28,497 bases of DNA from JAQGMJ01 sp036271855 (lineage in GTDB: Bacteria > Pseudomonadota > Gammaproteobacteria > Burkholderiales > JAEUOS01). Location: positions 1 through 28,497 of the forward strand of contig DATAZV010000076.1 in assembly GCA_036271855.1 (NCBI GenBank), given 5' to 3'. The notes beneath the pieces are model-generated. The model saw only the letters and a program-made list of their open reading frames with translations, was not told the origin of the DNA and searched no databases. This document shows, in pieces, positions 24,154-28,497 of this stretch. How positions within the stretch are numbered: position 1 is the stretch's first letter; every line of letters begins with the position of its first letter. Made by a program: the position numbers and the translations under genes.

Positions 24154-24818
24154 GCGCCGTTCCCGCCCCCAAGTCATATAAACCCCGCAACCGCGATGCG
24201 ATTGCCGCACGCGTTGCCGGCGACATTCCCGAGGGCGCCTATGTCAACCTCGGCATCGGCTTGCCGACGCTGGTGGGCAACCACCTGCCGGCCGGCAAGG
24301 AAATCTTCCTGCACTCGGAAAACGGCATTCTCGGCATGGGCCCGGCGCCCGCCAAGGGCGCGGAGGATTGGGACCTGATCAACGCCGGCAAGCAACCGGT
24401 GACCCTCCTCACCGGTGGCTCCTATTTTCACCACGCCGACTCCTTCGGCATGATGCGCGGCGGCCACCTCGACATTTGCGTGCTCGGCGCCTTCCAGGTG
24501 TCGATCACCGGCGACCTGGCCAACTGGCACACCGGCGCGCCGGACGCGATTCCGGCGGTGGGCGGCGCCATGGACCTTGCCGTCGGCGCGAAAAAAGTCT
24601 TCGTCATGATGGAGCACCTGACCAAGACCGGCGAATCCAAGCTGGTCAAGGCCTGTACCTACCCGCTCACCGGTGTCGGCGTGGTCAGCCGCGTCTATAC
24701 GGATCTGGCGACCATCGACCTCACGCCGCAGGGTCTGGCGGCGGTGGATATGGTCGAAGGGCTGTCGATCGAGGAACTCAGCCGCCTCACCGGCCTGCCG
24801 GTGCGCGCGCCGCGCTAA
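24150..24818 (+). CDS. pcaJ: 3-oxoadipate/3-oxoacid CoA-transferase subunit B
   Basis: The 222-residue beta subunit that forms the active site with PcaI. The catalytic glutamate is Glu57 in HSENGILGMGPAP, the conserved SENG motif that forms the glutamyl-CoA thioester intermediate. Upstream is GAYVNLGIGLPTLVGN, and downstream GGHLDICVLGAFQVS and the C-terminal TYPLTGVGVVSRVYTDLA. Length and spacing are standard. It overlaps pcaI by 4 nt. An 81-nt gap with a short hairpin separates it from the dehydrogenase gene. Together the two subunits give 3-oxoadipyl-CoA; the thiolase that would cleave this to acetyl-CoA and succinyl-CoA is not in the window. Confidence 0.92.
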   Translation: MSAVPAPKSYKPRNRDAIAARVAGDIPEGAYVNLGIGLPTLVGNHLPAGKEIFLHSENGILGMGPAPAKGAEDWDLINAGKQPVTLLTGGSYFHHADSFGMMRGGHLDICVLGAFQVSITGDLANWHTGAPDAIPAVGGAMDLAVGAKKVFVMMEHLTKTGESKLVKACTYPLTGVGVVSRVYTDLATIDLTPQGLAAVDMVEGLSIEELSRLTGLPVRAPR

Positions 24819-24845
24819 GCAGGCCAGATTCAGCAAGCAGTAAAT

Positions 24846-24865
24846 CCTGTCTGGCAGCGGACAGG
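24846..24865 (+). other. Intercistronic hairpin after pcaJ
   Basis: CCTGTC (24846-24851) pairs with GACAGG (24860-24865) around an 8-nt loop in the 81-nt gap between pcaJ and the dehydrogenase gene. No T-run follows, so it is more likely an mRNA stability or processing element than a terminator, if it is functional at all. Confidence 0.35.
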
Positions 24866-24899
24866 GGCAACACTCAATCAACAAACAAGGCAAAAGTAA

Positions 24900-25829
24900 A
24901 TGAGCAATCAACACAAAATCGGCTGGATCGGCCTGGGACGCATGGGCGAGCCGATGTCCAAGCGCATCCTCAACAACAAGTGCGACCTTTCGGTGTGGAA
25001 CCGCACCAAGGAAAAGGCCAAGCCGCTGACCGACGCCGGTGCCAAGCTGGTCGACAACAAGGCCGACCTGGCCACTTGCGACATCGTCTTCACCATGGTC
25101 TCGACCACCGCCGACTTGAAGGAAGTACTGTTTGCCGCCGATGGCCTGCTGAGCAAGTCGTCCAAGCCGAAAATGGTGGTGGATTGCTCTTCGATTTCGC
25201 AGGAAGGCTCGGGCGAAGTGCGCGCCGAGCTGGAAAAGCGCGGCGTCGCCTATCTGTGCGCCCCGGTCTCCGGCAACGGCAAGGTGGCGAAAGCGGGCAA
25301 GCTCTCCATCGTTTCCTCGGGTCCGCGCGCTTCCTATGAAATCGCCAAGCCTTACCTGGCGATGCTCGGGCGCGGCGAAACCTGGGTGGGCGAGGGCGAA
25401 CTGGCCCGCGTGTGGAAGATTGCCCACAACACCATGTTCGGCGTGATCATCCAGTCGCTGTGCGAAATCACCGTGCTGGCCGAAAAGGCCGGGATTCCGC
25501 GCCACGTCTTCCTCAAGTCGATCAACGATTCGGTGCTGGGCTCGATGTACACCACCTACAAGACGCCGACCATGACCAACCTGACCTTCGACAAGGTCAC
25601 TTTCACCCCCAAGCTTTTGCTGAAAGACATGGATCTCGGCATGAGCGCGGCGAAAATCCAGGGCGTGCCGATGCCGGCTGCCGCGGCCACCCGCGAGTCG
25701 ATTGCCAACCTGGTCGGCCGTGGGTATGAGAACGTCGACTTTTCGATTTTGCTGGTCGAGATCGCCAAGAGCGCCGGCCTGGAGCTGACGCCGGACAACG
25801 TCGAAATGAACGACGGACTGGAATCGTAG
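24900..25829 (+). CDS. NAD-binding beta-hydroxyacid dehydrogenase (3-hydroxyisobutyrate dehydrogenase-like)
   Basis: A 309-residue member of the beta-hydroxyacid dehydrogenase family (3-hydroxyisobutyrate, tartronate semialdehyde and related reductases). The Rossmann motif GLGRMG is at residues 11-16 and the catalytic lysine is Lys173 in WKIAHNTMFG, with Asn177 also conserved. The substrate-recognition blocks are present but altered: DCSSISQEGSGEV stands where DSSTISP is usual, and CAPVSGNGKVAKAGKLSIV replaces the common DAPVSGGxxGAxxGTL. The substrate therefore probably differs from known members. It sits between pcaJ (81 nt) and hydroxyquinol dioxygenase (48 nt) on the same strand, so it belongs to the aromatic cluster, but no step of the hydroxyquinol route needs such an enzyme. 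Confidence 0.85.
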   Translation: MSNQHKIGWIGLGRMGEPMSKRILNNKCDLSVWNRTKEKAKPLTDAGAKLVDNKADLATCDIVFTMVSTTADLKEVLFAADGLLSKSSKPKMVVDCSSISQEGSGEVRAELEKRGVAYLCAPVSGNGKVAKAGKLSIVSSGPRASYEIAKPYLAMLGRGETWVGEGELARVWKIAHNTMFGVIIQSLCEITVLAEKAGIPRHVFLKSINDSVLGSMYTTYKTPTMTNLTFDKVTFTPKLLLKDMDLGMSAAKIQGVPMPAAAATRESIANLVGRGYENVDFSILLVEIAKSAGLELTPDNVEMNDGLES

Positions 25830-25877
25830 GACTATCATTAGGTATTCGCGAACCGGAAGTACAAGGAGATAGACGCA

Positions 25878-26756
25878 ATGCGCAATTTGAATGAACACAA
25901 CATCACCGACGCGGTGGTGGAACGCTTCGCCGATACCCCTGATCCACGGGTCAAGGAAATCATCACCAGCCTGGTGCGCCACCTGCACGCCTTCGCCCGC
26001 GAGACCAATCTGACCGAAGCCGAGTGGATGGAAGGCATCAAGTTCCTCACCGCTACCGGGCAGAAATGCGACGACGTTCGCCAGGAATTCATCCTGCTGT
26101 CCGACACCTTGGGCCTCTCGCAGCTGGTGGTGGCGCAAAACCACAGCCGCTCCGCCGAGGCCACCGAGCAGACCGTGTTCGGCCCCTTTCACATCGAAAA
26201 CCCGCCGGCGAAAAAAGACGGTGAGGACATCGCCCTGGGTGCCCCCGGCGAGCCCTGCCTGTGCGTCACCCAGGTGGTCGATGAAGCCGGGAAGCCGGTG
26301 CCCAACTGCCAGGTCGACGTCTGGCAGGCTGACGCCGAAGGCTTTTACGACGTGCAGGACCCGACCTGGAACCGCGACAAGATGCGCCTGCGCGCCGTCT
26401 TCAACGCCGATGCCAAGGGCGAGCTCAAGTTCTGGACCATCAAGCCGGCGGCCTACCCGATCCCCACCGACGGCCCGGTGGGCGCCATGCTGACCATGAC
26501 CAAGCGCCACCCGATGCGCCCCGGCCACATCCACTTCGCGATCCAGAAGCCGGGCTACGATCCGCTGATCACCCACGTGTTCATCGACAACGACCCCTAC
26601 CTGGATTCGGACGCGGTGTTCGGCGTGCGCTCTTCCTGCATCGGCGACTACGTGCGGCACGATGCCGGTACCGCGCCGGATGGGTCCAAGCAAACCCACC
26701 CGTACTACACGCTCAACTACAAGTTCGTGCTGGCGCCGGAACTCGAGCACGCGTAA
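25878..26756 (+). CDS. Hydroxyquinol 1,2-dioxygenase (intradiol)
   Basis: A 292-residue intradiol ring-cleavage enzyme converting hydroxyquinol (1,2,4-trihydroxybenzene) and O2 to maleylacetate. The non-heme Fe(III) ligands can be placed at Tyr157 (EGFYDVQ), Tyr193 (AAYPIPTDGPV), His217 and His219 (RPGHIHF). The N-terminal helical dimerisation region (ITDAVVERF ... TGQKCDDVRQEFILLSDTLGLSQL) is that of the catechol/hydroxyquinol group rather than protocatechuate dioxygenase. The adjoining maleylacetate reductase strongly supports hydroxyquinol over catechol as substrate. Known relatives are ChqB, TftH and HadC. A strong AAGGAG site lies at 25863-25868, 9 nt from the ATG. It is the last gene before the terminator at 26773-26805. 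Confidence 0.93.
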   Translation: MRNLNEHNITDAVVERFADTPDPRVKEIITSLVRHLHAFARETNLTEAEWMEGIKFLTATGQKCDDVRQEFILLSDTLGLSQLVVAQNHSRSAEATEQTVFGPFHIENPPAKKDGEDIALGAPGEPCLCVTQVVDEAGKPVPNCQVDVWQADAEGFYDVQDPTWNRDKMRLRAVFNADAKGELKFWTIKPAAYPIPTDGPVGAMLTMTKRHPMRPGHIHFAIQKPGYDPLITHVFIDNDPYLDSDAVFGVRSSCIGDYVRHDAGTAPDGSKQTHPYYTLNYKFVLAPELEHA

Positions 26757-26772
26757 ACGACTGGTCATGCCG

Positions 26773-26805
26773 GCCGGCGGGTGGCATGCTGCCCGCCGGC
26801 TTTTT
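26773..26805 (+). terminator. Rho-independent terminator of the hydroxyquinol operon
   Basis: GCCGGCGGG (26773-26781) pairs perfectly with CCCGCCGGC (26792-26800) around a 10-nt loop and is followed by five T residues. It ends the + strand aromatic cluster 17 nt after the dioxygenase stop. Confidence 0.92.
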
Positions 26806-26893
26806 ATCGCCTGGAGCCAGTAGTTATAAATTACATTAATTATATATCTTAAATTACTGTATTAATTAAGTAAATTGTGTTTTCACAATGGCG

Positions 26894-26997
26894 AAATCAC
26901 AGTAAATCACAGTGAATTTTGCACCGTGCAACCTGATAAAACCTGAGAAGTTATCCACAATCCGGGGCCGCGTACCACGGTAAATCACGGTCATTTT
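26894..26997 (+). repeat. Iteron-like AAATCAC(A/G)GT direct repeats
   Basis: AAATCACAGT occurs twice in direct tandem (26894-26903 and 26904-26913), followed by GAATTTT. About 78 bp further the arrangement recurs in degenerate form: GTACCACGGT then AAATCACGGT (26972-26991), followed by CATTTT. Between them, ACCTGATAAA and ACCTGAGAAG (26931-26950) form another imperfect tandem pair. Short same-direction repeats beside an AT-rich tract resemble iterons of plasmid-type origins. Confidence 0.6.
26951..26959 (+). promoter_or_regulatory. Perfect DnaA-box sequence
   Basis: TTATCCACA matches the consensus DnaA box exactly. It lies between the two groups of AAATCAC repeats and 60 bp from the AT-rich tract. 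A single 9-mer can arise by chance, so function depends on its surroundings. Confidence 0.45.
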
Positions 26998-27092
26998 CGG
27001 GATTTTTCAAGCTTCAATCCGGCATCGCGGTTCCTGCCGCCGGCGGATCAGTGGACGGCGCCGGGCCCGCGGAAACCCGCCGACACCGCGGT

Positions 27093-27114
27093 CCTGGTAC
27101 CTGCCTGGTACCTA
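27093..27114 (+). repeat. Tandem 11-bp repeat CCTGGTACCT(G/A)
   Basis: CCTGGTACCTG (27093-27103) is followed immediately by CCTGGTACCTA (27104-27114). Each unit contains the palindrome GGTACC, so the pair could be two adjacent binding or crossover sites. No function is known to me. Confidence 0.5.
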
Positions 27115-27194
27115 ATATAGGCTCGCCGGCGCCCTTTGTGGATGTCCGCGCGCAAATCGACCAAACTTAGTGGTCCGGCTGCGCTAACTCCTTG

Positions 27195-28166
27195 TCAGGG
27201 AAGCAAATATAGGCAGCCGATGGTCTCACCGGCCTCAAGCGCGGCCTGGGCGGCGCCGGCTTCGGCCAGCGGGTAACCGCGCCCGAGCAGCGGCGCCAGG
27301 CCGTCGGCGGTGGCCGCCAGTACTTCGGGGGCGGCAGCCTCATAGGTCGCGCGCTCGTTCATATAGGCCATCACGCTGGGGCGCACCAGGGAAATCGAGC
27401 GGCGCGGCCCTAGGTCTTCGACATTGAGCGGCGGGATGGGACCACCGGCCTGGCCGATGCTGGCGGCGACGCCGAAAGGGCGCACGCAGGCCAGGGTTTT
27501 CGCCAGGCTCTCGCCGCCGATGCCGTCGTAGGCCACGTCGACTCCGCGCCCGCCGGTGATCTCGGCCACCGCCGCCACAAAGTCGGCCTCCCGGCCGACG
27601 ACCACATGGGCCGCCCCGGCAGTGCGGGCGATTTGCGCCTTGGCTTCCGAGCCGACGGTGGCGATCACCGTGGCGCCACGGTGTTTCGCCCACTGGGTCA
27701 GCAACTGGCCCAGACCGCCCGCTGCCGCGTGCACCAGCAGGGTGGTACCGGCTGCGACGGGATAGACCCGGTTCAGCAGCATGTGGGCGGTGAGTCCGCG
27801 CGCCAGGGCGGTGGCCGCCACCTCGTCGGGCATGTCTGCGGAGACGGGAATCGCGCGCCAGGCCGGCAGCAGGCGCTCCGCGGCGTAGGCGCCGACGGGC
27901 GCGCCGGCATAGGCGACACGGTCGCCGGGCTTCAGGTGGGTGACCCCGGCGCCGACCGCCGTCACCACCCCGGCGCCCTCGACGCCGGGCACCCGCGCGG
28001 GCGGCAGGGCGTAGAGGCCGCTGCGCTGGTAGATGTCGATGAAATTGACCCCGATGGCGGTCTGGCGCAGCAGGATTTCGCCGGGGCCGGGTGCGGGCAG
28101 TTCGATCTCGACAGCCTCGAACTGGTCGACGCCGCCGGCTTGTTTGACGCGCATGTGCAGGGCCAT
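27195..28166 (-). CDS. NADPH:quinone oxidoreductase (zinc-less MDR family)
   Basis: A 323-residue medium-chain dehydrogenase/reductase of the quinone oxidoreductase (QOR) group, which reduces quinones or other electrophilic enones with NADPH in the cytoplasm. The N-terminal GroES-like domain has the QOR signature FIDIYQRSGLY and VPGVEGAGVVTAVGAGVTHLKPGDRV. The cofactor domain has VHAAAGGLGQLL (AAGGLG at 148-153) and ATVGSEAKAQIAR. The cysteine and histidine ligands of zinc alcohol dehydrogenases are absent. I chose the ATG at 28166, which has TAGGAA 8 nt upstream; an internal ATG at 28154 is also possible. It is divergent from a LysR gene, with a palindromic operator between, implying LysR-controlled expression. 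The AT-rich gap lies beyond its 3' end. Confidence 0.92.
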   Translation of the reverse strand: MALHMRVKQAGGVDQFEAVEIELPAPGPGEILLRQTAIGVNFIDIYQRSGLYALPPARVPGVEGAGVVTAVGAGVTHLKPGDRVAYAGAPVGAYAAERLLPAWRAIPVSADMPDEVAATALARGLTAHMLLNRVYPVAAGTTLLVHAAAGGLGQLLTQWAKHRGATVIATVGSEAKAQIARTAGAAHVVVGREADFVAAVAEITGGRGVDVAYDGIGGESLAKTLACVRPFGVAASIGQAGGPIPPLNVEDLGPRRSISLVRPSVMAYMNERATYEAAAPEVLAATADGLAPLLGRGYPLAEAGAAQAALEAGETIGCLYLLP

Positions 28167-28205
28167 GGCAATTCCTATAAGTGAGGAGATATGCCATCTT
28201 CGGCC

Positions 28206-28235
28206 ATGATTGACTTGCGCGGAATTCCCTATCAA
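28206..28235 (-). promoter_or_regulatory. Candidate promoter of the quinone oxidoreductase gene
   Basis: On the minus strand TTGATA (complement of 28230-28235) and AATCAT (complement of 28206-28211) are spaced by 18 nt. The LysR-type palindrome ends immediately upstream of the -35 box, a usual place for a LysR activator. Confidence 0.4.
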
Positions 28236-28252
28236 TGCACATGATCTGTGCA
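28236..28252. promoter_or_regulatory. LysR-type operator palindrome
   Basis: TGCACA-N5-TGTGCA is a perfect inverted repeat matching the LysR T-N11-A box format. It is 11 nt before the lysR start and directly upstream of the divergent oxidoreductase promoter, fitting autorepression plus activation of the neighbour. Confidence 0.6.
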
Positions 28253-28263
28253 AAAATACCCGG

Positions 28264-28497
28264 ATGAACGATTGGGAAGACCTGCGCCATTTCGCCGCCC
28301 TGGCGCGCGACAAGTCGCTGTCGGCCGCCGCGCGCCGGCTCGGGGTGGACCATGCCACGGTGGCACGGCGGGTCGCCGCGCTGGAAGAGTCGCTCAAGCT
28401 CAAACTGGTGGACCGGCGCCCGCGCGCCTACGTGCTGACGGCCGACGGTGAGCGCATTGCCGCCCTGGCCGCGCGCATGGAGCAAGAGGCCTATGCG
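28264..28497 (+). CDS. LysR-family transcriptional regulator (truncated by window end)
   Basis: The first 78 codons of a LysR-type regulator; the window ends inside the gene. The N-terminal winged helix-turn-helix is clear: DLRHFAALARDKSLSAAARRLGVDHATVARRVAALEESLKLKLVDRR, with the recognition helix at about 30-42, followed by the start of the linker helix (ADGERIAALAARMEQEA). The missing part would be the effector-binding domain, so the inducer cannot be guessed. The ATG at 28264 gives the standard family start (MNDWEDLRHF). It is divergent from the quinone oxidoreductase gene with a 97-bp gap holding the palindrome at 28236-28252. Confidence 0.9.
   Translation, partial: MNDWEDLRHFAALARDKSLSAAARRLGVDHATVARRVAALEESLKLKLVDRRPRAYVLTADGERIAALAARMEQEAYA

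Larger units (their letters stand above)
26806..27194. other. Gene-free stretch: AT-rich tract, repeats, DnaA box
   Basis: No gene is visible here. Bases 26820-26890 are strikingly AT-rich compared with the rest of the window, with runs such as TTAATTATATATCTTAAATTA. Next come iteron-like repeats and a DnaA-box sequence (listed separately), then from about 27000 a GC-rich part with a 10-bp palindrome CCGCCGGCGG (27037-27046) and a tandem 11-bp repeat. A second, imperfect DnaA-like site (TTGTGGATG) lies near 27137. The mixture suggests a remnant of a foreign replicon or a recombination site between two unrelated gene blocks; this is inference. Confidence 0.6.

Noticed and set aside
22198..24210. 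2-kb upstream extension of the iclR reading frame
   Set aside because: The extension is antisense to maleylacetate reductase and pcaI; the AAGGAGA site before the GTG at 22197 and the family's usual length fix the true start.
24174..26768. 864-codon minus-strand open frame opposite pcaJ, the dehydrogenase and the dioxygenase
   Set aside because: It spans three well-recognised + strand genes and their gaps and shows no recognisable domain.
27134..27144. Second DnaA-box-like sequence (TTGTGGATG)
   Set aside because: Only about 7 of 9 positions match the reverse-complement consensus, so I did not list it as a separate site.

Overview
The window comes from a high-GC proteobacterial chromosome, most likely a betaproteobacterium (Burkholderiales/Rhodocyclales type). 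The pointers are a DUF3460 small protein next to scpA, a Bug/TctC solute-binding protein without TctA/TctB, a Kdo hydroxylase, and dense gene packing with many ATGA overlaps. I see 25 protein genes, the last one cut by the window edge, and no rRNA, tRNA, CRISPR array or complete insertion sequence.

Left part (1-6.0 kb): a terminator from an upstream gene, then DUF3460 and scpA on the + strand. They converge, across a bidirectional terminator, on a four-gene minus-strand operon: fdrA (allF), carbamate kinase, allH (DUF2877) and allG (DUF1116). These are the parts of the anaerobic oxamate carbamoyltransferase system, which cleaves a carbamoyl group off a ureido acid phosphorolytically and recovers ATP. 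No allantoin-pathway genes are visible. The gene order differs from E. coli, and a small domain appears to have moved from FdrA to AllG.

Middle part (6.2-21.2 kb): fabI with a secreted SH3-domain protein (minus strand). Diverging from it is a family-5 peptide/nickel-type ABC importer (lipoprotein binding protein, two permeases, fused double ATPase), followed by a Bug-type binding protein and a hotdog thioesterase. Then come Kdo hydroxylase and an acyl-CoA ligase on the minus strand, a divergent aldehyde dehydrogenase, and an AI-2E-family membrane protein. The importer has several unusual features: a binding protein with a second, C-terminal membrane anchor, a permease with about 200 extra N-terminal residues, and a Cys4 motif after each ATPase half.

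Right part (21.4-26.8 kb): an IclR-family regulator divergent from maleylacetate reductase, 3-oxoadipate CoA-transferase A and B, a beta-hydroxyacid dehydrogenase-like protein and hydroxyquinol 1,2-dioxygenase, closed by a strong terminator. Together they would convert hydroxyquinol to maleylacetate, then 3-oxoadipate, then 3-oxoadipyl-CoA. The enzyme that makes hydroxyquinol and the final thiolase are not in the window, and the dehydrogenase has no obvious step in the pathway.

Right edge (26.8-28.5 kb): a 438-bp gene-free gap with an AT-rich tract, iteron-like AAATCAC(A/G)GT repeats and a perfect DnaA-box sequence, which looks like a foreign or replication-related relic. After it come a quinone oxidoreductase and a divergent, truncated LysR regulator with a clear palindromic operator between them.
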